From Bacillota bacterium (lineage in GTDB: Bacteria; Bacillota_I; Bacilli_A; Izemoplasmatales; Hujiaoplasmataceae): a stretch of 64,000 bases of DNA. The notes under the pieces were generated by a model. That model was given only the letters and a program-made list of their open reading frames with translations, did not search any database and was not told the DNA's origin. The translations under genes were made by a program, and so were the position numbers. The DNA lies in assembly GCA_018816905.1 (NCBI GenBank), contig JAHIVB010000008.1, positions 186,001 through 250,000 of the forward strand, given 5' to 3'. This document shows, one piece after another, positions 44,685 through 53,729 of the stretch. Each line of letters begins with the position of its first letter. Positions within the stretch are counted from its first letter, which is position 1.

Positions 44685-45049
44685 TGAAAAGAGTCAAATT
44701 GGTTTCTCAGTTTTGGAACGAAATGAAAAAAGCGAATTATGATTCAATTCGCCAATACTTTCAAGAGGAAGCAACCATTTCATGGCCGAACACGAAAGAA
44801 TATTTTACTGTAGATGAATTCATTCGAGTGAATAAAATGTATCCCGGGGAGTGGGATATTGAAGTTTGTGTCATTGAAGAAACCCCGGATTCAGTTTTTT
44901 CAACAGTCCATATTAAGTCAAAATCAGGACAGACGAATGTTTATGCTAACAGCCAATTTAGATTTCATAAAGGACTTATTTCTCTACTTACGGAATACTT
45001 CAGTGATTCTGCAGACATTCCCTCGTGGAGAAGGACCATCAATAAATAA
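44684..45049 (+). CDS. NTF2/SnoaL-like domain protein
   Basis: 121 residues, start joined to the upstream stop by TAATG. The pattern WNEMKKANYDSIRQYFQEEATISWPNTKEYFTVDEFIRVN resembles SnoaL-like NTF2-fold proteins, a small alpha+beta barrel used as binding domain or enzyme. No catalytic assignment possible. Third gene of the flavodoxin operon, suggesting a related redox role, but this is only context. Confidence 0.75.
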   Translation: MKRVKLVSQFWNEMKKANYDSIRQYFQEEATISWPNTKEYFTVDEFIRVNKMYPGEWDIEVCVIEETPDSVFSTVHIKSKSGQTNVYANSQFRFHKGLISLLTEYFSDSADIPSWRRTINK

Positions 45050-45050
45050 A

Positions 45051-45085
45051 AAAAGGTTGAATCCGGAAGGATTCACCTTTTCTTT
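45051..45085. terminator. Bidirectional terminator between convergent operons
   Basis: AAAAGGTTGAATCC pairs with GGATTCACCTTTT (one bulged T) around GGAA. T-rich on the right, A-rich on the left, so it can serve both strands. Confidence 0.85.
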
Positions 45086-45087
45086 CT

Positions 45088-45735
45088 TTAGGGATTCAAT
45101 ATCGACACTGTATAAGTATGATTTTCAAGATCGAGCGTTCCAAATGAAACAGATTCTTCAATGGAACTTTGATCCAATCGGCTTAAGACATAATCTAGCT
45201 GTCCAACGGTAAAAGGTTGATCTCCAAGAGCCAATTCAGCTAGCGTAAATACGACTTCAAATTCGAACATATTGATATCAATATCAAACGTTAGGAATAA
45301 TACGGAATGAACATTGATGATGTATTCACTTCCAAATGATACGACTAGAACCAATTGATCCTCATCGTTTAACATCGCAAACAAATAATCGATGTAGTAA
45401 TAAGATTGATCGACAATCACATGTTTTTCAATCTCATCGTCTTCACTAAGAGGGTCGTACTCGGCATTGATTTTCTCATGAATGGTATCCAAAATCATAT
45501 AATTGATGAATTCTTCAACAATCGTGTACTCGTCTTCACTTGGCATGAGGGTTACCAGTCTCAATAATTTTAGTTCTGCGATTGACTTCAAGTCACCAGA
45601 TTCGGTGTAAACGTCTTGTGGTAAAGCACTGAAATCCATATCCATTTTTATCATGCTGATGCCAACCATCAGTAATCCAACGCCTGCGACAACAAGCAGA
45701 AGTAGAATGATGAGCAGTTTTTTAATAATTTTCAT
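45088..45735 (-). CDS. Hypothetical single-pass membrane protein
   Basis: 215 residues behind AGGAAGGAATTGCA. One N-terminal TM helix (about residues 5-28), then an acidic domain of about 185 residues with no family recognised. No lipobox Cys. It lies 20 bp after the MBL hydrolase gene, at the end of the DUF5320/NifX-like operon, and shares its terminator. It could be an operon member or independent. Confidence 0.72.
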   Translation of the reverse strand: MKIIKKLLIILLLLVVAGVGLLMVGISMIKMDMDFSALPQDVYTESGDLKSIAELKLLRLVTLMPSEDEYTIVEEFINYMILDTIHEKINAEYDPLSEDDEIEKHVIVDQSYYYIDYLFAMLNDEDQLVLVVSFGSEYIINVHSVLFLTFDIDINMFEFEVVFTLAELALGDQPFTVGQLDYVLSRLDQSSIEESVSFGTLDLENHTYTVSILNP

Positions 45736-45755
45736 TGCAATTCCTTCCTGAAAGG

Positions 45756-46589
45756 CTAAAGAAATATTTCAGTTCCTGCAGCCTTATACTCAATTCTATT
45801 TTGTAAAGCCTTCTTGAGTATATCATAGGGTTGTGTTCCAGTACAATGCATCACATAAATTTTTGTTTTTCTATTTTGAAAATAATCAATGATGGATTGA
45901 ATGTTCTTTTCATCCTCCATCAAGTGCCTAGTAAAGTTGAAAAGATGGAAGCCACCAATCACGACGTCGATAGGTTTATGAAGAATTTCTTCGGCTTTGT
46001 CAATGATATTAAGGATGCCTTTGTGAGAACATCCGCTAATCAATGCTATTTTTCCGTTTTCTTGAATGATTAAGTTCTGTTCATCGGAAAAGTCATCGCG
46101 CTCAAATCCTTGATCCGTTTGTTGAAACAATGATTTGTTGAGGGAAGGAACGAAGTGTTTCCCTTCGACACCGGAAAAGAGTGTCATCGATTCATTGATT
46201 TTAAATAGGGTATCCGTGTAGGTAACCCTCGATCCAGAAGGAAAATCTTCACCAACTCCGATGTAAGAAACCTTTCCATCCTCTTTTTGTGAAAATCGCT
46301 GTTTTGAGCCATTTATCTGAAAATAGATTTTGGCATGCCTGTTGAATTCAAGAAACGTCTTTAGACCTCCGGTATGATCATAGTGACCGTGAGACAATAC
46401 AACGTGTTTCACCTTTGAAAGATCTGCATTCATCAAGCGTGCATTATCAATAAAGGCTCCGGTCTTTCCAGTATCGAACAATACACTTCCGAGCTGATGT
46501 TCAATCAACAAGGATAGGCCATGTTCTTTTTCAAAACGTTCGTCTAATGATTCATCATCCATTAATACTTTGATTTTCAATCTATTCAT
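45756..46589 (-). CDS. MBL-fold metallo-hydrolase (MptA/beta-RFAP-synthase-like)
   Basis: 277 residues. Metal motif HGHYDHTGG, with later ligands in ISGCSHKGILN and VIGGFHLFN, typical of the metallo-hydrolase subfamily that includes dihydropterin-linked RFAP synthase homologues. Its N-terminus follows the subfamily pattern (VLMDDESLDE, HGLSLLIE, VLFDTGKTG). Substrate unknown. Start overlaps the ATPase gene by 8 bases; part of the Fe-S/cofactor operon. Confidence 0.88.
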   Translation of the reverse strand: MNRLKIKVLMDDESLDERFEKEHGLSLLIEHQLGSVLFDTGKTGAFIDNARLMNADLSKVKHVVLSHGHYDHTGGLKTFLEFNRHAKIYFQINGSKQRFSQKEDGKVSYIGVGEDFPSGSRVTYTDTLFKINESMTLFSGVEGKHFVPSLNKSLFQQTDQGFERDDFSDEQNLIIQENGKIALISGCSHKGILNIIDKAEEILHKPIDVVIGGFHLFNFTRHLMEDEKNIQSIIDYFQNRKTKIYVMHCTGTQPYDILKKALQNRIEYKAAGTEIFL

Positions 46590-47457
46590 CTCCCAATAAA
46601 ATCGACTTTATATTATCATAGATATGTTTGATACTCTCATATCCTATGGAATGATTTAAAGTGTCTAGATTGAAGATTCCGTTTGAAATTTCAATTAACT
46701 TGGGGTCGTATGGAATCGTTCCTACGAATACAAGGTTTCTTTCCTTGCATATATTTATTATATCATATGTTTTCTCTTCATTGACATCATATTTGTTTAC
46801 TGATACCACAGCACGAACGTTCATCCGCTTTGCGACTTCCAATACCCGTATCATATCGGATATTCCAGAAACCGACGGCTCCGCAACAATCAAAATCAGA
46901 TCGACTCCGGTGATGGATGATATGACTGGGCAACCGATGCCTGGAGATCCATCGATGATTTCAAATGAAGACTCGACATCACTCGTCTTCAATTGGTTCT
47001 TGACTTCACTTACGAGTAAGCCTGAGTTACCGCTACCCATGTTCAATGTAGCAGTTGTAAAGAAGGTGTCTTCGTTCTCATAATTTCTTAAAAGACCATT
47101 GGCGTTTTTTTTCATAGAAATTGCGTCAACCGGACAAACCAAAGTACAGACGGAACATCCTTCACAAAGCATGGAATCCACTATATATTCATTTTCACGA
47201 AGATAAATGGCATCAAATCTACAGTATTTTTGACAGAGTCCGCAATTTTTACATATATCTTGATGAATGAATGCTTTTGGAAGACCATTGATTGCTATAG
47301 TTTCTTTGAGAGGAATCTCAGTCATGGAGAGGTGAAGATTAGGAGCGTCAACGTCACAATCCGCATATTTCTTCACTTGACTGATATGAATCAAAGATGT
47401 CGTTACTGTTGTTTTTCCGGTACCACCTTTACCAGACAAAACGAGTAGTTGTTTCAT
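46582..47457 (-). CDS. MinD/ParA-type ATPase with two ferredoxin clusters (copy 2)
   Basis: 291 residues. Deviant Walker A SGKGGTGKTT at the N-terminus, then two [4Fe-4S] motifs, CKNCGLCQKYC (about residues 65-75) and CEGCSVCTLVC (about 94-105), followed by switch motifs IDGSPGIGCPV. Proteins of this type resemble Mrp/NBP35 and CODH-accessory ATPases that load or insert metal clusters. It is paralogous to its neighbour at 47454 and joined to it by ATGA, suggesting a heterodimer. Confidence 0.92.
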   Translation of the reverse strand: MKQLLVLSGKGGTGKTTVTTSLIHISQVKKYADCDVDAPNLHLSMTEIPLKETIAINGLPKAFIHQDICKNCGLCQKYCRFDAIYLRENEYIVDSMLCEGCSVCTLVCPVDAISMKKNANGLLRNYENEDTFFTTATLNMGSGNSGLLVSEVKNQLKTSDVESSFEIIDGSPGIGCPVISSITGVDLILIVAEPSVSGISDMIRVLEVAKRMNVRAVVSVNKYDVNEEKTYDIINICKERNLVFVGTIPYDPKLIEISNGIFNLDTLNHSIGYESIKHIYDNIKSILLGDE

Positions 47458-48299
47458 CGGATGGCCTCCTTCACAGCTTCCAACAAAGAGTCAAAATGAT
47501 TTTTTCCGCTTGGTGAATACTTGGAAAGAAGCTCTCCCTTTGAGGTGATGAACTGGTATTCTTTCATGTAAGGAATTCTTGAAAGAATCCGAATATGCTT
47601 AGTGGTGCAGTAATGATAGAGTTCACTTTCGTCAGTCGTGGATTTGTTTATGACAACCCCGAAAGGAATCTTCATCTTTTCAAGCAAATCGACGACCAAT
47701 TTTAAATTCTCAAGGCTGTACAATGTTTCCTCACCAACGATGATGCAATAATCCGCAGATGAAATGCCTTCGATGACAGAACAAGAAGTGCCTGGAGGAC
47801 AATCAATGATTTCAAGATTGTTTTCCCTTTGGTAATGGATTAAATCCTTTATAATCGGAACGCCGGATTCTTCTCCAATATTTAATTTTCCAGACAGTAT
47901 ATGGACCGAGTCGGAAATGGATTCTTCCATCCAACCAATGATTTTTCCTTTTTCGGTTATCGCTTGTTCTGGGCAAACCAAACTGCATCCACCACAAGAA
48001 TGACATACTTCTTCAAAAACTTTGACTTGCTTGTTGATAAATGCAAGCGCGCTAAACTGACAAAAAGAAACGCATTGGCGACAGCCAGTGCATTTCTTAG
48101 AATCGATTTGAGGAATTTTGACCATCACAGGGGTTCTTTTTAACACTGTGGTTTGAAAGAACAATGCTCCATTCGGCTCTTCTACATCACAATCAATGTA
48201 GGTTGCTTTTCCTACGTAAGCCAAATTTGTTGAAACGAATGTTTTACCCGCTCCGCCCTTGCCACTTAATATGGCAATTCGTGTCGGGGTTTCATTCAT
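47454..48299 (-). CDS. MinD/ParA-type ATPase with two ferredoxin clusters (copy 1)
   Basis: 281 residues from ATG 48297-48299, overlapping the NifX-like gene by 8 bases. The frame extends upstream to 48374, but that part lies in the NifX-like gene. Walker A LSGKGGAGKTFVS, ferredoxin motifs CTGCRQCVSFC and CHSCGGCSLVC, and IIDCPPGTSCSV. Same architecture as the next gene. Together they probably hydrolyse ATP to handle Fe-S clusters delivered to a target unknown here. Confidence 0.92.
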   Translation of the reverse strand: MNETPTRIAILSGKGGAGKTFVSTNLAYVGKATYIDCDVEEPNGALFFQTTVLKRTPVMVKIPQIDSKKCTGCRQCVSFCQFSALAFINKQVKVFEEVCHSCGGCSLVCPEQAITEKGKIIGWMEESISDSVHILSGKLNIGEESGVPIIKDLIHYQRENNLEIIDCPPGTSCSVIEGISSADYCIIVGEETLYSLENLKLVVDLLEKMKIPFGVVINKSTTDESELYHYCTTKHIRILSRIPYMKEYQFITSKGELLSKYSPSGKNHFDSLLEAVKEAIR

Positions 48300-48651
48300 G
48301 ATGATGTCCGGCACAACCATCTGATAATAATGAAAGAGCATTTCTGTCAAATAGATGAAGATTCTCTTCAACATTGAATCCTAGAGCCTGATATACTTTA
48401 AGACCCGCTTCGTCAAATACGGCGAGCGCCTTCATTCCGGCTCTTGGGGCAATTAAAGCGTCAACTGATAAATCGAGTAATAGCTGCGAAGCCTTGATTC
48501 CAACACCTCCGGAGTCATGTCTTGAACTATTGTCGATAAATTTTGATTCATGAGTAGCTGTGTCATAAATGAGGAAGAACGGTGTTCTTCCAAGATGAGT
48601 ATTGATTTCTGTTGGGTAATTTTCTGTCGTTACAGGGATAGCTATTAACAT
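48292..48651 (-). CDS. NifX/NifB-type dinitrogenase cofactor-domain protein
   Basis: 119 residues. LIAIPVTTENYPTEINTHLGRTPFFLIYDTAT and DALIAPRAGMKALAVFDEAGLKVYQAL follow the Di-Nase Fe-Mo cofactor (PF02579) fold, which binds metal clusters. The C-terminal CAGHHHE adds metal ligands. No nitrogenase genes are in the window, so a non-nitrogenase metal-carrier role is likely. SD GAGGAG lies in the end of the upstream DUF134 gene. Confidence 0.93.
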   Translation of the reverse strand: MLIAIPVTTENYPTEINTHLGRTPFFLIYDTATHESKFIDNSSRHDSGGVGIKASQLLLDLSVDALIAPRAGMKALAVFDEAGLKVYQALGFNVEENLHLFDRNALSLLSDGCAGHHHE

Positions 48652-49034
48652 GATTCTCCTCTTTTCTTGCGTCCAAGTCCTTCTTCATTGCCATTTCTAC
48701 GACAATGGAACTTATTGCATTCACCTTTATTTCTCATACAAAGTCGGTAATTGCCTCCAGCAATAACCAACCGTTTTCCTTCAACGATTGCAATTGCTAT
48801 TTTTTCTCTTGCATTTTCATAGATTGCTTGAATCGTCGTTCTTGCAACATCCATTTGTTTTGAACATTCTTCTTGAGTCATTTTCTCCATATCAATGAGA
48901 CGAATCGTTTCGTATTCATCTAGATGCAGAGTAATGACGTCGTCTTCTTGACCTGCTCTGTTGCGTCCAATCGGACCAAATTCCGACTGCTTAGGAAATT
49001 CACAGATGGATCTGTCTTTTGTAGGTCTTGCCAT
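48645..49034 (-). CDS. DUF134 family HTH protein
   Basis: 129 residues. The family features are the N-terminal MARPTKDRSICEFP with FGPIGRNRAGQEDDVITLHLDEYETIRLID, then an HTH (MTQEECSKQMDVARTTIQAIYENAREKIA) and a C-terminal Cys/His cluster (CMRNKGECNKFHC). It likely acts as a DNA-binding regulator using a metal or Fe-S cluster as a signal. It always accompanies NifX-like genes in this type of cluster, so it may regulate this operon. Confidence 0.9.
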   Translation of the reverse strand: MARPTKDRSICEFPKQSEFGPIGRNRAGQEDDVITLHLDEYETIRLIDMEKMTQEECSKQMDVARTTIQAIYENAREKIAIAIVEGKRLVIAGGNYRLCMRNKGECNKFHCRRNGNEEGLGRKKRGESC

Positions 49035-49036
49035 AA

Positions 49037-49255
49037 TTATTCCCCTTTTTTTTGTAATGCATCATTAATCACAGATAATCGTTCTTCCAGTATTTTCTTT
49101 TCATCTAGAAGAATGGATTCGTTACCATGACGCATATTATAGAATTGATGTCTACGGGTTGATGAATTTGCCATTCTGCCTTTGCCACATTCACCAAGTC
49201 CTCTTTCCGTCATAGGTCCAGTACCTTGTGGCCCAGTATGATTTAATCCAGGCAT
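49037..49255 (-). CDS. DUF5320-like small protein
   Basis: 72 residues from ATG 49253-49255, with AGGAGGTG upstream; the longer GTG start overlaps that site. The N-terminus MPGLNHTGPQGTGPMTERGLGECG carries the GTGPMT.RG.G.C pattern of DUF5320, and the C-terminus is a short coiled coil. Proteins of this family are found next to NifX-like genes and DUF134; function unknown. First gene of the operon. Confidence 0.85.
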   Translation of the reverse strand: MPGLNHTGPQGTGPMTERGLGECGKGRMANSSTRRHQFYNMRHGNESILLDEKKILEERLSVINDALQKKGE

Positions 49256-49297
49256 TTCAAACACCTCCTTATATTATATCTCATATATCTCAATTAC

Positions 49298-49326
49298 ATT
49301 ATAGTTTTATTTCTGACATATGTCAA
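49298..49326 (-). promoter_or_regulatory. Promoter and palindromic operator of the DUF5320 operon
   Basis: On the minus strand TTGACA (49321-49326), 17 bp and TATAAT (49298-49303). TGACATATGTCA (49314-49325) is a perfect 12-bp palindrome covering the -35 box, a likely operator. The region 49327-49625 contains no gene; it is AT-rich with the potA promoter at its end. Confidence 0.75.
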
Positions 49327-49625
49327 TAATAATATCAATATTTATCAAATAAAGTCTATAATAAAGAAGTTTTATTTTTTAATTTTTATTAATGAACCGA
49401 ATTTGATTTATTCATTTCTATTCAGACAGAAAATTTGATTCTTTCGAATAGATTTGCGAACTGGAATTCACGTCTTGAATTCGGTGTTAATTTTCAGTCT
49501 TTATCACAAAATTTGTCTGGATTACAAAAACTGAATAAACCGCTGAAAAATGCGGATTATAGGTAGATTGTGTGACTTGTCTTTTTGCGATTTGCACAAT
49601 ATTCAAAAAAAAGTAAATAAAACGC

Positions 49626-49653
49626 TTGAAATTGTGAAAAAAAAGTCTATAAT
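49626..49653 (+). promoter_or_regulatory. Promoter of the potABCD operon
   Basis: TTGAAA (49626-49631), 16 bp, TATAAT (49648-49653), 41 bases before ATG 49694. Confidence 0.75.
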
Positions 49654-49693
49654 TAATCCTTGTGAAACGAATAAAAAACAAAGGAGAACCAAG

Positions 49694-50833
49694 ATGGACA
49701 AAAAGGCTTTAATCGAGCTAATTGATGTGACAAAAACCTATGATGGAGAGAATGTAGTTGACCATCTTAATTTGACAATTTATGAAAATGAATTTGTCAC
49801 CCTTCTCGGTCCTTCCGGTTGCGGAAAGACGACGACATTAAGGATGATCGGTGGATTTGTTCAACCTGATGAAGGCAAAATCATCATTAATGGAAAGGTT
49901 TTTAATGATCTTCCACCTTATGCAAGACCAATCCATACCGTGTTTCAACGATATGCATTGTTTCCACATTTGAGCGTTTTTGAAAATGTTGCTTTTGGTT
50001 TAAGAAATAGAACCTATGATTACCTCTCTCATTTTTTCGGTGTTTTAGAAGAAAAAAGCGATTCTTCCAAGAAATCCAAGCGAGATCATCATAAATTACT
50101 AAATACGATGATTGATAGTGCTGTTAGGGATGCATTAGCTTTGGTCAAGCTGAAAGGTTTTGAAAATAGAAAAGTCGATCAAATATCCGGTGGTCAGCAA
50201 CAACGTGTTGCTTTAGCAAGAGCACTTGTGAATAAACCACAAATTCTTTTGCTTGACGAGCCTCTCGCTGCTCTTGATTTAAAGCTACGTCAAAACATGC
50301 AATATGAATTAAAAGAAATGCAACGAAAACTCGGAATCACCTTCATCTTCGTTACTCATGACCAAGAAGAAGCAATGACGATGTCGGATCGTATCGTTGT
50401 CATGAAAGACGGAGTCATTCAACAACTTGGTACTCCTAAAAGTGTATACAATGAACCTGTGAACCGTTATGTCGCTAATTTTATCGGAGAGACAAATATA
50501 TTCCCAGGAACTTATATTAAAAAAGATTTAGTCCATTTCATGGGCGCTGATTTCAAATGTACGGGATATACCTTTGAAGACGGCGAACAAGTAGAAGTTG
50601 TCATTCGTCCGGAGGACTTTGACGTCGTTGATCTCGAAAAAGCTAAATTACAAGGTATTGTTACCTTCAGTTTGTTTAAAGGTGTTCATAATGAACTTGA
50701 CGTTAAAATTGGAGATGTCTCCATCATGGTCAATACGTATGAAACCTATGAAGTGGGAGAACCGATTGGACTCACTGTCGACCCTTATGAAATCCATATA
50801 ATGAAGGTGGAATCTGATGGGGAAGTCGTTTAA
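49694..50833 (+). CDS. potA: Spermidine/putrescine ABC transporter ATP-binding protein
   Basis: 379 residues from ATG 49694 (AAGGAGAACCAAG upstream); the frame extending to 49550 precedes the promoter. Walker A GPSGCGKTTTL, signature ISGGQQQRVALARAL, Walker B LLLDEPLAALD and a C-terminal OB-like TOBE regulatory domain (VVIRPEDFDVV). It energises polyamine import by PotBC. An extra charged insert (about residues 112-145, FGVLEEKSDSSKKSKRDHHK) lies between Q-loop and signature. The end overlaps potB by 17 bases. Confidence 0.96.
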   Translation: MDKKALIELIDVTKTYDGENVVDHLNLTIYENEFVTLLGPSGCGKTTTLRMIGGFVQPDEGKIIINGKVFNDLPPYARPIHTVFQRYALFPHLSVFENVAFGLRNRTYDYLSHFFGVLEEKSDSSKKSKRDHHKLLNTMIDSAVRDALALVKLKGFENRKVDQISGGQQQRVALARALVNKPQILLLDEPLAALDLKLRQNMQYELKEMQRKLGITFIFVTHDQEEAMTMSDRIVVMKDGVIQQLGTPKSVYNEPVNRYVANFIGETNIFPGTYIKKDLVHFMGADFKCTGYTFEDGEQVEVVIRPEDFDVVDLEKAKLQGIVTFSLFKGVHNELDVKIGDVSIMVNTYETYEVGEPIGLTVDPYEIHIMKVESDGEVV

Positions 50834-51644
50834 GATCTTAGCCATTCCTTATCAGGTCTGGCTATCAGTATTAGTTTTTATCCCGCTTGTCGCAATGGTT
50901 GTCATCAGCGTTACGAACTTAAACTCCACCGTTACATTATCGGAACTTCAGTTTACGATGGAACACTGGGTTTTACTCACCCAAAGACCCACGCTGATTG
51001 CTTTTAGAAACAGTTTGATTTATGCTGGTTCAACGACGCTGATCTCATTTGTTTTAGGGTACTTTGTCGCCTATCAGATTTTCAGACTTCGAATTAAAAA
51101 CAAATTCATCGTTCTAACGATAGTGATATTGCCAATGTGGTCGAATTTAATCTTAAGAACCGAAGCACTTCTAAACATTTTTTCGGAGAATAATATTTTA
51201 AAAAGCATTATGGGCTTTTCACTGTTTGGAAATATCGCTGGTACGCCTACAGCGGTTCTTATCGGTCTTGTCTTTACCTATATGCCCTTTATGATTTTAC
51301 CGATATATACAGCACTCGAAAAGATCGATTATGCACTAGAAGAAGCCGCACTTGATTTAGGATTGACTCCGATGCAAAGTTTCTGGAAAGTCGTTTTCCC
51401 ACTTTCTTTTAGAGGCGTCGTCACAGGATCGATCCTAGTATTCTTACCCACAATGGCAGGATTCGCAATTCCTAAGATTTTGTCGAAAGGTAGAATCATC
51501 TTCATTGGAAACATCATTGATACCAAATTCATTTACACGAACTACAACAGTGGTGCTTTACTAGCAGTCATCCTCTTAATCTTCATTCTCGGTTCAATTC
51601 TATTGATGACGAGATTTGACAAGGAAGGAGAGACCCTGCTATGA
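50817..51644 (+). CDS. potB: Spermidine/putrescine ABC transporter permease
   Basis: 275 residues with about six TM helices. The EAA-type loop YALEEAALDLGLTPMQSFWKVVFPLSFRG contacts PotA. Starts within potA (AAGGTGGAATCTG) and ends ATGA into potC. Confidence 0.95.
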   Translation: MGKSFKILAIPYQVWLSVLVFIPLVAMVVISVTNLNSTVTLSELQFTMEHWVLLTQRPTLIAFRNSLIYAGSTTLISFVLGYFVAYQIFRLRIKNKFIVLTIVILPMWSNLILRTEALLNIFSENNILKSIMGFSLFGNIAGTPTAVLIGLVFTYMPFMILPIYTALEKIDYALEEAALDLGLTPMQSFWKVVFPLSFRGVVTGSILVFLPTMAGFAIPKILSKGRIIFIGNIIDTKFIYTNYNSGALLAVILLIFILGSILLMTRFDKEGETLL

Positions 51645-52522
51645 CAATCAAAGGTGTATCTTATCCTGTCGCAACGTTACAGGAATATGGTTATAGAGAT
51701 TATTCAAAATTCAAAGCCGTTGTTAAAGTATTAAAAACAGTCTTGTTTTTTTCGATTCTGTTCATGCTTTATTTATCCATCATTGTGATTGCAATTCAAT
51801 CGATTAATGCAAGTCGGATTTCATCATCGTTTTCAAGTATCTCTCTCACATGGTATCCTAATATTTTCCAAGAAGAAGACTTGATGAGAGCCATCAGAAA
51901 TACGTTCTTGGTTTCTTCGATTGCGACAATCCTCGCAACGATTATGGGAACATTCTTCGCAGTCGGTATGTACTCACTGACGAAGAAGAAACGTCAAGGG
52001 TTAATGCTTCTCAACAACGTCCCAATCTTAAATGCGGATATCGTGACCGGATTCAGTTTAATGCTGATGTTTAGACTTTTAATGCCTTTATTCCCTAATA
52101 TATTTGGTTTATTTACTCTTGTCATGGCGCATCTATTCTTCACGATTCCTTATGTCATCCTATCTGTGATGCCGAAGCTCAAGGAAACGGATCCAAACTT
52201 AATGGATGCTGCTCTAGACTTAGGTGTGAGACCTTATAAAGCTTTAATCAAAGTGGTGATTCCTGCCATTAAAGCCGGAATTTTCTCAGGAATGCTTCTC
52301 GCTTTGACGATGTCGATTGACGACTTCGTCATCAGTTACTTCAACACCGGAGGCGGTTTTGATAACCTCTCCATCTGGATTTACGCCGTTATCGGCAGAC
52401 GAAACCTAACGCCTTCAGTGTATGCTTTCTCAACACTACTCACTCTTTTCACGCTGATAGGTTTAATGGTATATCAATTTTTACAAAGACAAAAGAAAGG
52501 TAGAAAGAGTGGAATCTTATGA
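51641..52522 (+). CDS. potC: Spermidine/putrescine ABC transporter permease
   Basis: 293 residues with about six TM helices. The EAA-loop LMDAALDLGVRPYKALIKVVIPAIKAG is typical. Its N-terminal 30 residues (KGVSYPVATLQEYGYRDYSKF) are an unusual cytoplasmic extension. ATGA overlaps join it to potB and potD. Confidence 0.95.
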   Translation: MTIKGVSYPVATLQEYGYRDYSKFKAVVKVLKTVLFFSILFMLYLSIIVIAIQSINASRISSSFSSISLTWYPNIFQEEDLMRAIRNTFLVSSIATILATIMGTFFAVGMYSLTKKKRQGLMLLNNVPILNADIVTGFSLMLMFRLLMPLFPNIFGLFTLVMAHLFFTIPYVILSVMPKLKETDPNLMDAALDLGVRPYKALIKVVIPAIKAGIFSGMLLALTMSIDDFVISYFNTGGGFDNLSIWIYAVIGRRNLTPSVYAFSTLLTLFTLIGLMVYQFLQRQKKGRKSGIL

Positions 52523-53670
52523 AAAAAATCGTATTATTAACTTTTATTGCCATCCTTGGAGTGACACTCATAGGATGCAATAGCGCACCAAAACTTAGAA
52601 TATTAAACTGGGGAGAATACATCAATGATGAAGTCGTCGCTCAGTTCGAAGAAGCTACAGGACTCAATGTCGTCATCGACGTTGCAGATTCCAATGAGTT
52701 GTTCTACTCAAAAATAAAAAGCAAAACAACGGCTTACGACATTGTAATCCCATCGGATTACATGGTCGAAAAAATGGTTGAAGAAGAAATGCTTTTGGAA
52801 CTGGACTATGATTTATTACCAAACAGAGCGTTAGTTACCTACATGGAAGGGGTCAATCAAATTTATGATTCAATGACCGCAACTACTTTAGCAAGAACTG
52901 GTGATACTGTAGATTATACAGATTATGCTGTTCCTTATTTCTGGGGCACGTTCGGCATTATCTATAACAACAGAATCGAAGGATTGGAAGAATCCTTACA
53001 AGAGCATGGATGGGCAACCTATTTTGATGCGGACACATACTTCCCTACTGCTCGAAGAGGAATGTATGACGTTGCACAGTTTGCTTATGCCGCTGCCTTG
53101 ACATATCTTGAAGAAAATCCTAACGATTACAGTGCTTCCTTGTTGACACAAGCTGAAGACGTCATTCGCGATGCGAATTTCACGGAATGGGGAGACGACA
53201 CTTTAAAGAGAAACGTTGAATCAGATAACTTAGACATGGCTTTTGTTTATACAGGGGACTACCTTGATCGTCTATATATTCAACTAGATGAGGGAAAAAC
53301 CCTAGCAGAAGTACAAGCTGATTTCAATATTTTTATTCCTGAAACTGCACTTGTATTCATTGACAATATGGTCATTCCTTACACTTCTGAAAATATTGAA
53401 GGTGCTCATCAGTTCATCAACTTCTTGTTAGACCCTGAAATTGTCGCTTTAAACAGCGAAGTTGTGGGATACGCAACAGGACTTGAAGAAGCTTATGACA
53501 TCATCGTTTCTAACGTTACAAGCGAAGACCCTTGGAGACAAGCATGGGCAACTGCAAATCTAACTTATTACAATAAAGACAGAGCCGGAACATACACTCC
53601 AATGACAGCACTAGACCCTGATGCAATCGACGCAATCAATACAATGATTGAAACGGTAATCTCAGGATAG
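52519..53670 (+). CDS. potD: Polyamine-binding lipoprotein
   Basis: 383 residues. Lipobox IGC (Cys20). Family marks are RILNWGEYINDEVVAQFEEATGLNVV near residue 30, YDIVIPSDYMVEKM, and AVPYFWGTFGIIYNN. Trp and Asp residues that bind the polyamine amines are in NWGEY and ISDY-like positions. It feeds PotBCA. Spermidine versus putrescine cannot be told. Confidence 0.95.
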   Translation: MKKIVLLTFIAILGVTLIGCNSAPKLRILNWGEYINDEVVAQFEEATGLNVVIDVADSNELFYSKIKSKTTAYDIVIPSDYMVEKMVEEEMLLELDYDLLPNRALVTYMEGVNQIYDSMTATTLARTGDTVDYTDYAVPYFWGTFGIIYNNRIEGLEESLQEHGWATYFDADTYFPTARRGMYDVAQFAYAAALTYLEENPNDYSASLLTQAEDVIRDANFTEWGDDTLKRNVESDNLDMAFVYTGDYLDRLYIQLDEGKTLAEVQADFNIFIPETALVFIDNMVIPYTSENIEGAHQFINFLLDPEIVALNSEVVGYATGLEEAYDIIVSNVTSEDPWRQAWATANLTYYNKDRAGTYTPMTALDPDAIDAINTMIETVISG

Positions 53671-53685
53671 TAATAAAATATTTTC

Positions 53686-53720
53686 AAATAGCGGTCGAAT
53701 TTCGGCCGCTTATTTTTTTT
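53686..53720 (+). terminator. potABCD terminator
   Basis: AGCGGTCGAA/TTCGGCCGCT (53690-53710) with one G-T pair, then T8. Confidence 0.9.
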
Positions 53721-53729
53721 GTAGAAACT

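Noticed and set aside
48300-48374. Longer start for ferredoxin/MinD ATPase copy 1
   Set aside because: The extra residues are a second frame of the NifX-like gene; ATG 48297-48299 fits the overlap pattern of the operon and the family N-terminus.
49327-49625. A gene in the 49.3-49.6 kb gap
   Set aside because: The only frames are short and lie in AT-rich promoter sequence, without ribosome sites.
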